Origin: Trichoplax sp. H2
Lineage: Eukaryota > Placozoa > Uniplacotomia > Trichoplacea
DNA length: 64,000 nt
Assembly (NCBI GenBank): GCA_003344405.1
Contig: NOWV01000002.1
Location: 992,001 to 1,056,000 of the forward strand
Direction: 5' to 3'
The translations under genes were made by a program, and so were the position numbers. This document shows positions 40,601-53,586 of this stretch, in pieces. Under the pieces are notes generated by a model. The model saw nothing but the letters and a program-made list of their open reading frames with translations. It was not told where the DNA came from and did no database searches. Position 1 is the first letter of the stretch, and the number at the start of each line of letters is the position of its first letter.

Positions 40601-40726
40601 ATTCATCACGCGGTGAAGAAAATTATTCAATTAGAAAGTAGACTTGATAAATTAAGTCAACAGTTTAACACCATGCAAGAGCTACTAACAGTAAATAAAG
40701 ATAATAATAGTAATACTACTTTCTAA
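37638..40726 (+). CDS. Sel1-repeat/coiled-coil protein C
   Basis: Exons 37638-39333, 40088-40342 and 40560-40726 (TAA) join in phase 1/1 and give about 705 residues. The protein starts MGNSLTAKH, with Gly2, a small residue at position 6 and no large or charged residue at 3, so it could be N-myristoylated (prediction). Residues ~30-500 are Sel1-like repeats very close to protein A, for example HFQLGYIYHRGLGSIPQNL and YRLGKIYWNN. Exon 2 encodes an acidic stretch (SDSDEDLLGDVDSDNE) and a helical segment; exon 3 encodes a short coiled coil (VKKIIQLESRLDKLSQQF). The exon 1/2 junction is phase 1 and, like genes A and B, resumes with a G|AT-type codon. If unspliced, exon 1 would run to a stop at 39441, giving a different tail. 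No enzyme motif is present; a membrane-tethered scaffold is one inference. Confidence 0.87.
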
Positions 40727-41816
40727 ACTCGGCGGTAGTTTGAAAATGATATCATACTTGGCTTGATAAATTATACATCAACTATAGAGTGTTACTTTAC
40801 TATACAACTCTATCACTTAGTAATTGTTAGCTTTTTAACCATTCTACAATAATACTCGGATCAAAATTTATGATCCATGTAGCTGGAGTGTTCTTTTGCG
40901 ATAATGTTTGGTAATAATACTTATCTCAAGTCAATATTTTAGATCAAGCTCAAATGGTTTATTTAATATATGTACTGTACTTATTTAAACATCAGGTTAA
41001 AAAGGAGTGGTATCACAGTATAGAACTATCACCTTTATTTATAATAGTATACTCTTAATTCATGACAATAATAACTGGTTAAAATAATACTCTATGTACG
41101 ATTCCTTAACGATGGAAATCGTTAATCTGCAAAATAACTACAATTTCTCAAAATATCAGATATTTATATTTATCATCGTAACTATAAGCAATCAAGGGCT
41201 AAATTATTATTACAAAATTATAATATCCTGTTAATACTCAAATAATATAAAATTCTAATATACATGAGCACCATACAGAGTGCTTTTTGTTGCATTTTAT
41301 ACTCATTGGCCTTGCGATCGCCATTTATCCTAAAGCAGAATAATATTAACTTAAACTTTTATGTAATATTGGTATTTTATGAACAGCTATAGAGCAATAA
41401 AGTTAATCTTGTTAATGCATACATCAAATAGAACTGATGTGCAAAGATCTTATAAGCTATACGTTATTTTTTTAAAAACTATTTGTTCGCAATTGTAGAC
41501 GGCATGTCAAGTTATACTAAATTGATACACGTTATACTAATCGTAATAATGCATTAAAATAAATTCATTCAGTACTGCAGAAAATTGCGCTACAGCTATA
41601 GTATTCCGTTGAATTGCAGAATGTACAAATCGAATTGACATCATACTAATTAATTTATAATCTAACTAATGAAGATAAACATCAATATAATCATTTTACG
41701 AGCAGTCAGCAAGAAATAGACGTCTCACACTCATGTAAATTAAGTATAAAAAGTATTTGCAATAGAGAGGTTCTGGTGTTACTGTAAGTAGTTTATTAAT
41801 ACATTTATTATGACTC
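40727..41816. other. Gap between convergent genes
   Basis: Lies between the 3' ends of Sel1 gene C (+) and the PRUNE2-like gene (-). It is AT-rich and no coding segment was recognised. Minus-strand AATAAA words just beyond the PRUNE2 stop (plus-strand TTTATT near 41791 and 41805) are candidate polyadenylation signals. Confidence 0.5.
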
Positions 41817-44800
41817 TTAGCCTAAATTAATCTCTACATCTGGTACTGAAACTTGATCCAAAGATACTAATTTCTTTAACTCCTCTAAGCTGGACACAAA
41901 TTTGATCTTCCTGCCAAATTTAGGGCTAAACAAATAAACAGGAGAACATCAATCCGTCATTTCAATAATATCAAATATAGAATAATGTGCATAAAAATTG
42001 TGCGATCACTGGCGATGATTTCTTGAAACTATTAGCTCAGAAAGTAATGCAGATCTACGGATAACATTGTTAAGAAATACTAACCTAATAAAGAGCTTTG
42101 TAAGCCTAACGACTGTTTTCAGTTTAAACGATGGGCGAAGTATATATAAGCCTTGTAAATTCTTTCGCAATCTAACATTACAATAGTGGAATATCATGTG
42201 TTGTCGCATTTTATAGTCCAGAATCGATGTTGAAGTACAATGACACGATCTATGTCCATAAACAAGTACGATCTAACTGTTAAAAGCATATTTTGACTAA
42301 CCTTCTGTCTATAGTTTTGTAACACTTTTTAAGCCACTTAAAGCTAGGGAATGAATCTTTAGACATTCCTCCATTGAAAAATATTATTCGATATTGTTGT
42401 ACAACCAGGGTTTCCACTGTACTCATGACATATCTAAAATTACGAGAAATCCGAAATGCGATGTAAATAAAATCAATAGAAAATTAACTTCAAAGCTAAA
42501 CGTAAAGTATATACGCGTACGTAACCACATACAAAAATAAATGGTCCAGGATATAGCTGTAATTAGGTTCTGATTTCTTAGGCATGTAACAACCCGAAAA
42601 TACAATTAGAGCGCTACCGTCGTGCGTATAGCCTGAAATTTGATAAGTAAGCAATTAATAAAACTATCCTCATTTAGGAATTTATAAGACTGCATCACTA
42701 TGTTATTACCAAATAATATCGTTTTTTCGTGATGCAACTAACCTCCGTGGCTGACCACCTTTCTGTAGGCTTCCACGATTCTAAGATCAAGTTCCTTTGA
42801 TTCTCCTCCAATATTAACTAAGCGCCATGTACGAGTATCTGATAGTTCTTCCTCTGCTGTATATTCTTCAATAGCATCTGGGTCAATATTGCTACCATAC
42901 ATTTTACACGAAACAATAACACATTAGCCGTCGAAATGTAGTTAGCAAATCTACAATAAAGGTATTTACACACACAAAAAAGAGGTAAAATAAATTATAA
43001 TCCTGATAAATAAGATACAGCAGCGGATATACCTAATAGATCGTGGCACTTTTAGTTTCCTTGGCTGCGATTTCGATTTAGGCAGAGTATCATCTTCAGT
43101 TGCTCCACTTGTGCTTTCCTGTTTGGTATTTTCCGGTATGCTTTCGGTTGAGGGTGGTATACTAGCAGTGCTATCATCGGCAGTTGCTGCTGGCGAAGTT
43201 AAAGATGTAGAAAGCGTCGCTGGGACTTTCAATACTGATTTACGTTTACCTTCTCTATTAAATGAAGATGGCCGAGCTACAGGAGATTGATTATTTTGAC
43301 TGTTGCCAGCAACTGCCTCTGTGTTATCTTGCTCTTTAGTATCGGTTAGTTCACTTTCGATATTTTCACTACCTGTAACTTCAACTTCCCCCGATGATAA
43401 ATTAGTATCTTTGGAATCAAGCGTGCTTATTTTATTATCCACAGGCTTATAGGCGTATTTATCGTTTTCCGTAGCGGTATTGCTATTACCAGAGTTTATC
43501 TGAATTAATCTAGAATCGCTAAGCGCATCAGTTATAGCACAAGCTGTTATTCTGCAAGCAACAGGCTCAGCAGTTGTAGTCATATTGTCAACTTTTTCAG
43601 TATCATGGTCCAGGTTGCATTGTTTATCTAATGGAGCATCATCTTTAATTCTATTATCTTGACTATCAGTTAAAATTTCTCTTTGTTTTAAACTATCAGA
43701 TTCGTGTTCTACTTTACCAGCTATTTCTATGTTACTACTATTATCTAACTCAATAGTATTTACGTCTTCTACTATACTCTGACTAGTGTGATCGCATTCT
43801 GACTCACTCTGATTAGAAACTGATGTCGCATCTATAGTACTATCATTTGTAGACGATTGTGGAATATTTGTAGGACTAGACGCTGCGATAATAATTGTAG
43901 AATTAATCTCATTGTCAACATTTTCAGTTACGGATTCCTCATGATTCGATTCAACTTCAATACCATCTTGATTTGCAACTAATGTAGCATCTAATAAGGA
44001 ATCATTCAAACATGATTCTACAGCGATTTCAGAATTAGATGCTGCAATGATCGTTGCATTTACATCATGATTAACGCTTGGGTTTTTAGGTTCTTCTTGG
44101 GGTGTATCAAGCGTTTTTTCGACGATATTATTCATAAAAGCTGTAGATTGATCTTTACTATCTTGAATGCATGTTTCGTAATTGGATACTGATAAATTCG
44201 TAGTTTGTAATCCTTCATCTTTATCCATTATGCTACTATCAGCCATAACGACAGTGGATTGGAGCATGCTTTGATTTCCAGTAAAAGAGTTCTGATCGTA
44301 AGATTTGCTATTTGATTGCTCATCATTAATATATGAAGTTTCATTATCCGCGACCGAATCTCCAATAGCTGTGCAAAACTGTACATTAGATTCATCCTCC
44401 GCGAGACTAGATACAGTTGTTCGATCTGCAATATTTTGGCCTTGATTTGTCTTGTCTAAATTAAACATTCCCTCTCGTCTCGGAGATTCCTCAGGAATAG
44501 GTGAAAGTTCAGGTAAATAAATGGCATCAGTCTGCGGTATATCTTCAGGAGCAGATACGTCAATAGCCTTTGGTTTATATATGTTTGCTATGCTATTATC
44601 TGCGTTATGTGAGGACGATTCGCAAACGTCGTTAGAAGTTTCAGGAAAGGAAACGGTAGTTGTGACATTGTATGAAGGTGATTCTTCATCAATAGGAGAT
44701 AAAGGAGTTGACTGACTATTTTCCGACGTGTCCACTACTTTTAACTCATGAGAAGCAACATTCTTCGTGTCAGTTTCCCCTAATGACCTGTAAGATAATA

Positions 44801-47800
44801 TTTTTTTGTTCAATGTATTTTCTTGTTGATAATTTAAGTTTTCCAGTGGTTCATTCACATCATATGATGCAGTCACTTCACTGTCGCTATTATCAGAGAT
44901 CTCTAAGGTACCCTCGGCTTGATTTTCATCGATAATAGTTGCCGAAGTCGGCGAACTTTCTGATTCCAAGTTTAGTTTAGAAACTTTTAACAATTTTACA
45001 GATTCTTCTGTAGTCGTTTCCAATTCGGGCGACGCAAGGTCTACGTATTCGTTGTTCACCTGATTCACAGTGTAGCTACCAGAATTTTGTGATTCATCAT
45101 CATTATTATTAACAATAATATCTTCGTTATCTACTTTCTCTATGCTATCATGTGGATCAGGTGCAATTTTATCGGTGCTGTCAGCATTACTGGCAACACT
45201 AAAAGCATCACTATTAGAATTAGCAGTTGAAACATTTATAGGCTCAGCGTGCGGCGTGATATCAGCAATAAGTGCAGCTAAAGCAGAATTAAAAAGAGTA
45301 GTGCTACATTACAAACTATGAGTAACTTATACGCGATAGACAATTGCCCGATATGCGAATGTGCGACCATCCATACTAAAAAAATAAATTAAAAATTTAC
45401 CATCACTTGTACAGATTTCACTATTCATGTTTTCCGTCTTGGTTTCATTCTCTAGCGATTTCAAGCTATAGTATACATTAGCGAGAGTAATAACATCACG
45501 ATTAGAGATTGAAAATGATATCTAAGTCATATATATATATATATAGTTATCAAATGTAAAATAAGTGATTCCATGTAACCTTACGGCATTTAACAAACAT
45601 ATAAATTAGCTACCTTTCGCTAACTAACATTACTAAATAAATTACAATCGTCAAAGAATAAAAGTGTATTTTATAATTTGTTATAATTAGACAACAATGA
45701 TTATTTAAATACTAACCCTGTATTTAAAAATTCCTTCACTAAGGGCATAATGACTTTTCGCGAATCTTTAACGTTAAGCTGTTTGAATATTTGCATACAC
45801 GGATGAGGACAATCAACTGCTTCAATTTTCAAAGTTGGAGCACGAGATAGGAAAAGGCCAATTTTTGTCCCATTATCATTACATGCTTTCTCATAGACCA
45901 GTAATTGACGTTTAGCAATGTCAGATTCGAAGTAGAAGGACATAATGACAAAGCCAGCTAAATTCTTTTCATCGCCAAATGCCGACACATCGTTAACGAA
46001 CTGATTACGTTGAATAAATTCTTCCATTGGGATAGTAACGGAACTGATACCCACAGATTGGTCCAAGGCAGCTATGGATTTATAATCTTTCCTTAATAAA
46101 TCATACGTACTAAGATGGCTAATGTTAAATTTAGCTTCCTTCATCTTGTCATATAGTTCCAATCTACTAAAGGGTAATTCATCAAAGTCGACATAGGTTT
46201 CTAATTTATTGGCAATTTCTATATCTTTCTCAGTAGTCCGAGCAAAATTCACATCTAGATTTGCGGTATCGACAATTATCGCCGATAATAGGAGTAAACC
46301 AACCTAAAAAGTAAAATTTCGTACATGTTTAACTCGAAATGAAGTATTAAACGACGAAGATATTATTTAACATTTTCGTAGCATTTGCGTTAATTTTAAT
46401 TTCGTAAGTTGTTATACTTCTGTTACCTCATTATCAATTAGAGAACAATCACCATCCATCAGCTGTTCAGCAATAAGCGTTGCGCAAGAACCCACCGGTT
46501 CAAGAATAATATCACATTCTGGAAATTGATCTTCATCCAAGTGATGGTCAACTATATCTGTAATACAATCTGCTAATTGTTCATGTTTATTGGATAAGCG
46601 ATTGTGATCGACAATTGTTAAGCTAAGTTTATTAACGTCATAAAGGGCTTGGAGATCGATTTCATCAGCAAATGTTAACAGATTCTCTTTCAATTTAATT
46701 GATTTGAATAGATATGAGATCTCCGCTCGTAATTGAAAATCTTTCCTAGGGATGTCAATAACTGGTATGACCCGCACGTTACTTTCTGTTAAGCTCCTCT
46801 ATAATGGTAATATACAAAAATGTAGACATTTTTTTAAATTTGTGACTAACTTTTAATTTGCTGGGATAAAAATTTCTTCTTATGCCATATGCATGTGATA
46901 CCATGTGGTTGCTAACTGCAACAGCTCAAATATATGACACCATTATACCGTAGTAACGATTACATAATTATGTCAAGAAAAATCTGGATTATGGGAAATT
47001 CCGAATTTATGAAAATTAGCATCATCCGTGCTAGATTTTTTTTTACATTTTGCAAAATTACCAACCCTATCTAACTTTAGATCACTTGCTACGCTCATAT
47101 CTGGTAATATTAATAGCCCATTCAAGTAGTCTACCGACTCAAACCATAATTATTTAAGATTCATGCTGCACTATAGTAACATTCATCGTAACTGATACCA
47201 ACAAACATTATACATCTATTGATGATAAATGTATACGACATTCAAGGGTTACCGGATATTATACTTTATGAAAATTCTAGCAATGTATCAATTACTACGT
47301 TTCTTTATCAAAGTTACCAGTCTCTGATAATCTGATAACCGACCAGTAATATATTAAACTAAATTTTCCCGATAAATTTATACGAATTTAGTGCTCTTAA
47401 TCCTCTTATACTGTCTAAGTACAGTACATACTATAGTACAAATGATTAATTATCAATTCATCCTGCTACTTCAATATCATTACATAAACGATTGTAGTAG
47501 TTCATTCTGTAACGAATATATGATGATACCCATGATTACATCTATTACGGTACATTATACTTCATATTATTTAGTAGAACATATAGTAGCTATTGCATCC
47601 TAACTACAATAATTATCGCAAGAATATAATCGTACGCAAATGTAGTATAATGTACGCAAGTTGCTATTACTGTAGTCGATTAAATGTGATAGCTTATCCA
47701 GCCACAAGAAACATAATTGGATATCAGTAAGAATCTTCATCTCACATTTATAAATGAAATATCTCTGATATATATGAATAATATATAGAATACGAGAGGA

Positions 47801-48274
47801 TAAAAGTTATCGACGTCTTATACCATCTAATGCACTACTTCTATTAAGCATAGGGTGTTGCATAATACACATGCAGACTAAATGCGCTTGCATATAATGA
47901 GCAACTATAATTCAAAAATTCTTTACTCTGGTTATGTAAAATAAGACTATAACATTACAGATCCGTTCTTAATTAACTAACGTATATGTATTGTAAGGCG
48001 ATGAAATATTGATTGGCCGAAAGCATTATATTGTTTGTAAAGTGGAAATAAACAGTATTACTTATTATTCATAGTTAACCATCAACACTATATTATTTGT
48101 ACCATAAACAGTAGTTTCGCTATACTTTGTCATCAATGATTCAATTTATTTTTTCTAGTATCTTACCTGAGCTAGAAAATAGGCATACGTTATTGAACAA
48201 ACTATGGAATCTAAATCTGCTGCTTCATTCCCCATAACTATATGAATATTTTCTTTGACTTCAACAAGGGATGA
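41817..48274 (-). CDS. PRUNE2: PRUNE2-like protein: DHH + DHHA2 + acidic linker + BCH domain
   Basis: Ten phase-consistent minus-strand exons, in gene order: 48274-48167, 46798-46427, 46303-45717, 45465-45401, 45277-43033, 42891-42743, 42632-42533, 42433-42302, 42171-42085, 41925-41817 (stop), about 1317 residues plus an unlocated first exon. Numbering from 48274: residues 1-175 are the Prune DHH domain (NEAADLDS at 16-23, DEIDL ~81, VDHN ~99-102, VDHH ~119-122, IIVDTAN ~172); ~190-350 are DHHA2 (ELYDKMKEAKFNISHL, LLRKDYKSI); ~380-1125 are a Ser/Thr/Asp/Glu-rich low-complexity linker ending in basic SQPRKLKVPRSI; ~1148-1317 are a BCH domain (TWRLVNIGG, VVSHGGY, EPNYSYILDHLF, KWLKKCYKTIDRRLRKNL). 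This matches the vertebrate PRUNE2/BMCC1 architecture. Human PRUNE2 is much longer because of its linker. Catalytic Asp residues persist, but DHH reads DHN and DHR reads DHH, so phosphoesterase activity is uncertain. The BCH domain suggests small-GTPase or lipid-linked signalling. Confidence 0.93.
45529..45545. repeat. (AT)n microsatellite in PRUNE2 intron
   Basis: Short uninterrupted TA dinucleotide run within the intron between exons 45717-46303 and 45401-45465. Comparable runs lie at about 55610-55624 (coronin intron) and 62951-62968 (KIFBP intron 1). Confidence 0.8.
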
Positions 48275-51000
48275 CTAGAAAAAAAAGGATTAACATGTAA
48301 ATTAATTTAAGATAGGCAAATTTCGCCACTTTAAAATTTTAAAATGAAAAATAGTTCTATAGTAATAAGTGAAGTTTCCAAAAGCATAAAATAAAATCTG
48401 TACACAGAGTAATTTTTTAGAGAGACTAATCTGTAATAAACTTAAAAAATAGATCACCCGTGTTTACAGTGGCACGACAACAATTAAGAAAAAAATTATA
48501 GGATACATCCTCTACAAATGTTCACACGATGAGGTACTAGTCAATTCATTACTCTCTATATTCTGAACGTTAATTTATCTACACTGTTGGCTCGTTTTTC
48601 GGCTTCATTGTCAAATAAATTTCTAAGTTTTTATAATATTAATGCAGTGCTTATTTAATAAAGACAACAACTACTTCCTATATGTACAGTACTAGGGTAA
48701 ATTAATTATTTCCGCCATGAAATCAAACTTGAAGCAAGTTCGATCAAGATAAAACTTGCTATCCAAGTAATAGTGCAATTAATGCCGTTTCTCTATTAAC
48801 GGTACATTAGATTTCATAGTCGAGATTACCAGTGTGATGGAATACGATATCAATCCGGTTATCATCATGCAAACATTATAAAATAACTTAAAAATTAAAA
48901 TTAATCCATGGTACTGTATCGCGGGCTATGATAACATTGTTCGCATTTAATCATCTTTTATCTTAAAATTGTTATTTCTCCCTTTCCCCTCCCCCCCCCT
49001 CAAAAATAAAAATAAAAGGAAGATGGATGATACGATCATACTGTGTCTTCTTGCTGGCATAAAATCAAGTAAGAATATCGATTAGAAATTGTAGATAAAA
49101 AAGTTGGCGTCATAACGTATGGAAATGCTCGTTTTATGGTAGCTTGTGAAGGGGTTCATTTTATTTCGATCGCTGCTACCTATGTACGAGTATAATTATT
49201 CAAACAATTCAACTACTGAGGTAATAATATTCTTATGATGATGAAAATAATATTAGATATCGGTATGGTCAAGTTGAAAAAATTAGTAAGCTTCTTCCGA
49301 TCGTGTTAATCAATAATTCATTAATCGTCCTATCTTTGGCTATAGAAAGTATCATAGCTACGATAAGATCAATGTGTGTCGTTTATGATTAGTCTAGGAA
49401 AAATGAAGCCTACTTGAACATGTCCTATTGGAAGACTATCTTGCACCTTGGCTGTAGTATTAAAATCATCATGTACGGTTAGTACACAAGATCGTTCCAT
49501 GTTAGCATCAATATTAGCATAACTAAACAATTGAGTATAGTATATCCACGATACGAATGACAGATTATTCCAAGTGACGATATTATGCAAAGACGTCAAG
49601 GTATGAATGTGGTTTCTTTAAAAAAGATCGCAGCACTTGATGAGTGAATAATTCAGGTATAAAACCAATGTTACGTGTATACTAGACCTGATAGCATTTT
49701 CAAGCATGTGTCGAGGATAACGAAGTCAAATGTATTCCTACATCGCTATTGCTAGCATTTATTTCCTGTCCACTCTTATAGAAGAAGAATCCCGCATGAT
49801 CGTAAAAATAATAAGGGTAGCAAGCCTATACCTTGAACTACCTTCACATAACCTAAACTGAATCTTGGTCAACCCATAGGCCAATGATCAACATGGTTCT
49901 ATCGACAGTTGGAAGGCATTTTGTCACTATCCTATCTATCCATGAAGAGTAAGCTATACGCGTACGTGTAGGTATCGATCGATGTTGAACAGCAGCCATT
50001 CATTTATGCATGACATGATGGGATGATTACTGGCTGCTTTGGACAGTACAGTCGTTGATTACCGTTGACAGCGAAAATTTGAAAATGATGAGCGTGTATT
50101 TACTTTCGAATACTTGTACACGGTATTAAGGGATTAATCTGATCTCCATGTCCAACTAGAATCCACTTTGTAAGTAGAACAATAGCGGTACAAACCGTCA
50201 AAATGAATCAAATACATTATTATATCGACGATGTCCACGTTGACTAAAAAAGAAGATTGAAAATTAGCGCGACCTACCATCAAGCTCGCCATGCATGACT
50301 ATCAAAGTGGACGGTAGACCCATCCTTTGACAATCGATTGGGGATCAATTTTCATTGTAAAATGAAGATTTGCAAGAGGATCAAACCACTAAAGGTAGCA
50401 TTGTATCTAATCAGCTTAGCGACGAGTATTAAATACACTCATTGATGAAGAAAAAAATAATTGTATCCAAGCATAGCAAACTATGTGGATTAAGCACATT
50501 GAATCAACCTATCTATCAATGAGGTCGTTTTCATGCGTCTGCATCCGCCTATCGCAATATTGGTGATAGAATGTAATGTTTAACATGAAGATTATTCAAG
50601 ACATATCGGATAGAATATAACCTATCCGATAGTAGCTCAGTATCGATCATTGTAAAGCACTATTTTATCGCATTGGACTGAATTTAGAAAGCCTATCAGC
50701 TAGAATAGAAGCAATTTCAACATACGCCATGTCCACTGATTGAAGAGTAGACTAGCAATAGTACTATGATGTCGCATGCACTCTCATAGGCTTGTAGTAC
50801 TATCGTCTCAGCGAGTATGGTGCCCTTAGGCTAACAGGACACACAACGTCTATTCTCAACCTTGTCTAAAAGAACGATAGATCCACCTTCAGATTTAGCT
50901 TGATAAAGATGTGTTAGCAACTTACATGGGTGTATTTTTTACTTGTTCTGAGATATCTTTCCATGATTTGATGTCAATTTGAAGCAAGGAGGGCAAAAAG
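48275..51000. other. Region upstream of PRUNE2, first exon unresolved
   Basis: The PRUNE2 exon ending at 48274 begins at an acceptor and lacks an initiator, so a short 5' exon should lie here or further up. Two minus-strand ATG-to-GT segments keep phase 0: one near 48.57-48.60 kb and one near 49.05-49.12 kb. Neither has supporting similarity. A nine-base C run at 48991-48999 sits in a C-rich stretch, unusual in this AT-rich window. Other open frames (for example minus strand 49369-49599) resemble nothing known. Confidence 0.5.
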
Positions 51001-51079
51001 GTGCAAGGTGTTGCAGGCAAATCAGCCTTTTGAAAATGTTCCACATCGAGATGGAAGCTACATACGCTGCCCTCGACAC

Positions 51080-51940
51080 TCTACCATGGACGCTACAACG
51101 TAACCCTTGCTGCTATACTGTACGCAGTAGTACTGCCGAAAAGTCGAGTACAGTATGGACGAATTGGTAGGCTGGTGCCATGGTATGTCATTTCCAGTGC
51201 TTGATGCTACAGTACTGTCGTACAAAGTATTGTAGAATGCAGACTGTACACGGTACAGTCGTGGTGGTCTGGTTCCGGAACGATACGGTAACGTAACGTA
51301 ATGTTGCTTGCATTTTCTACGCAATACTGTTCCTACCCTACTGTATCATGCTCGACTTATGATATTATACTGTAAGAGTACAACAGTGATCGATGGTGAT
51401 GGTATGCTGGGTAGCAGCCTTGCAAAAGCGAGCCTACACTGCTGTTGCCAGACGTGCTACGATCGTACGTGATGTTGACAAAAAACGTGGTGACAATTTT
51501 TACTGGTCAATTTACTGTACCGGTAGACTGGAACGGGTACGCTTACTGATGGTGACTTCAACTGACCTGATTGGGCGGTACGATCGACCAGACGCGTCAC
51601 CCTAGTCGATGGAGTTCGCTCCGTTACCGCACCACAGTACAGTGTACTGTACGCGAACAGAGGCACAGTACTGTACACTGTACAGTTCAAATGACCAGCC
51701 AAATAGCGGGTTGACGTTGTTTTCACGTCAACCGTTTGCACGTCAACCTCAAGTCAATCGACGTGCAGTACTCGATGGAGTTCGCTATGTTACCGTACCA
51801 CAGTACAGTGTACTGTACGCGAACTGAGGCACAGTACTGTACACTGTATAGTTCAAATGACCAGCCAAATAGCGGGTTGACGTTGGTTTCACGTCAACCG
51901 TTTGCACGTCAACCTCAAGTCAATCGACGTGCAGTGCCTT
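51080..51940. repeat. GTAC/ACAGTAC-rich hairpin island
   Basis: Base composition changes abruptly: the segment is visibly richer in G and C and packed with GTACTGTAC, ACAGTACTGT and CGGTAC-type palindromes. Several form perfect inverted repeats, such as ACAGTAC-AGT-GTACTGT. The higher GC lowers stop-codon frequency, which explains several 70-100 residue open frames on both strands; they overlap one another, include the duplicated palindromes and match no family. It may be a short non-autonomous foldback element or a local satellite. No transposase or clear terminal repeats are seen. Confidence 0.7.
51606..51935. repeat. Near-identical 166-bp tandem duplication
   Basis: TCGATGGAGTTCGCT begins at both 51606 and 51772, and the sequence then agrees for about 165 bases with only a handful of differences. 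Each unit holds the ACAGTAC hairpins, a perfect GGTTGACGT...ACGTCAACC inverted repeat with a 7-base loop, and a TGCACGT...ACGTGCA inverted repeat. High identity suggests a recent event, unlike the decayed arrays elsewhere. Confidence 0.93.
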
Positions 51941-53586
51941 CATTCTTTTGCCTGTCACGCCACCATAATGGCTCCACTCTACTCTACGGTAGACGGCAGG
52001 ATGGATCAGAGACTGCTGACCAAAATGAAACTTTTCAGCAAAGAAGATGAACATTACTGAACTACTCAAACAATTTTTAATTTCTACCACCATTGTATGA
52101 GTGGAGAATGGACACTGTGCTGTACTTGACAAAGTAGCAGTAAGGGATTGTCAACGTTCCAAAAAAACAACGTTTCTCTTGCCTCTTTTGATACAACAGC
52201 AACTCCTTGACCTGAAGTGAATATGATGGTGTCGTGCTGGAAAAGTAGTGAAATAAATGCAATGCTTCAAAATCATCTCCAAAATGATGACACAGTGATA
52301 TACTGTAGGACAGAATCTGCAAATGAATGAATTGATTGCTAAGTTGTATTTCAGTTGTGCTACGCTAACAAAACACGGAGTGCAGCAGCACTCTATTCTT
52401 TGTACTAGTCCTGTATTACAGGGCTTATGTTAATGCTCACACGACATAAAATCGTCTCCATAACTCCAAAATGCCTTTTGCCAAGTATTCTACAACTAGG
52501 ATCATAACTTATCATAGCTGAACCTCTATATCATGCCATATCAAACATCCCGGGCTGATGGACTCTGATCATGATGATAAAAGATATACTACTGTATATA
52601 TTCATGCAACTGCAGTTAGAGGGTAAAGGTGTTCAAGCGCTCGAGCATGTAATTAGCAAATGTGTTGCTTGGCAATTTGGACTGGTAAAGATAACCATCG
52701 AAAAAGGAAATTTTTTTCTCTCCTTTTTCAGATATTTCTGGCTGTAAGTCGTGCTGTGCTGTTGCCAAACATGCATTGCAATAACTTTAAGCTACGATAT
52801 TGAACCCTACTATCTAGGTAAAGATGAAATTGCCCTTAATATCTATGAAAAGCTTTCTAATACATCAATCTAACCTTTTTCTCTACCCCTTCCACCCAAG
52901 TACAAGTTTCTGTAGCAGAGCAGACAGACATTGTACCCTTACTAATTACCTCTACAACGATTACTAAGTTGATCCATGGCCAATTAGTTACGTTCAAATT
53001 ATAGCAATGATAACACAGCATACCGTGGATACTAATAGTATTATTACATAGCTCAATTACACCAGTTATCATAACTTTAATATTACTTAGCTAAAACAAT
53101 CATACCCAAAGGCTCTTTATTGGCAACCATCGATTGAAATTGCAATAACAATTTGCAATTGTTTTCCACAAAATGCCCCCTCATAAATTAAACAAAACAG
53201 CGTTCATTCCATAGAGCAATGGAAATAATATAATCATGTCCTATTCAGACTTGATATTGTTTTAATTAATAAGCACGGCATCTCATTAAAGATGTTGTGC
53301 ATAATGTGGATGAACAGTATACGAAGAATGCAATGGATATCAAATCTCTGCTTACCTTATTGTATTCTCCATCATATTCAGCTCATTTAAGCTAGGATAT
53401 ACAGTACGCTATGGGCATAAGTGAAAAAGCTATATATAGTCAATTTTTATCCTTGATTGAGTAAGATACCTTACGACGTGCTAATTATTACTCGCGATAG
53501 CACTCAACTCACTGAACGGAAATACAATATTAAAAAAAAATAATAGTTAAACCACAATCAATCAGTTCTTTCCTTATAAAGTTCAT
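51941..53586. other. Intergenic upstream of coronin
   Basis: No gene recognised. Composition returns to AT-rich to the right of about 52.4 kb. The coronin promoter should lie near the right end; no certain TATA or initiator element was seen. Confidence 0.5.

Noticed and set aside
44228-44935. Open frames within the PRUNE2 acidic exon in other frames
   Set aside because: Shadows of a 2.2-kb in-phase exon continuous with Prune and BCH exons.
51058-52050. Overlapping 70-104 residue frames on both strands in the GTAC island
   Set aside because: Produced by higher GC and palindromes; duplicated with the 166-bp unit, start partly with non-ATG codons, and match no family.
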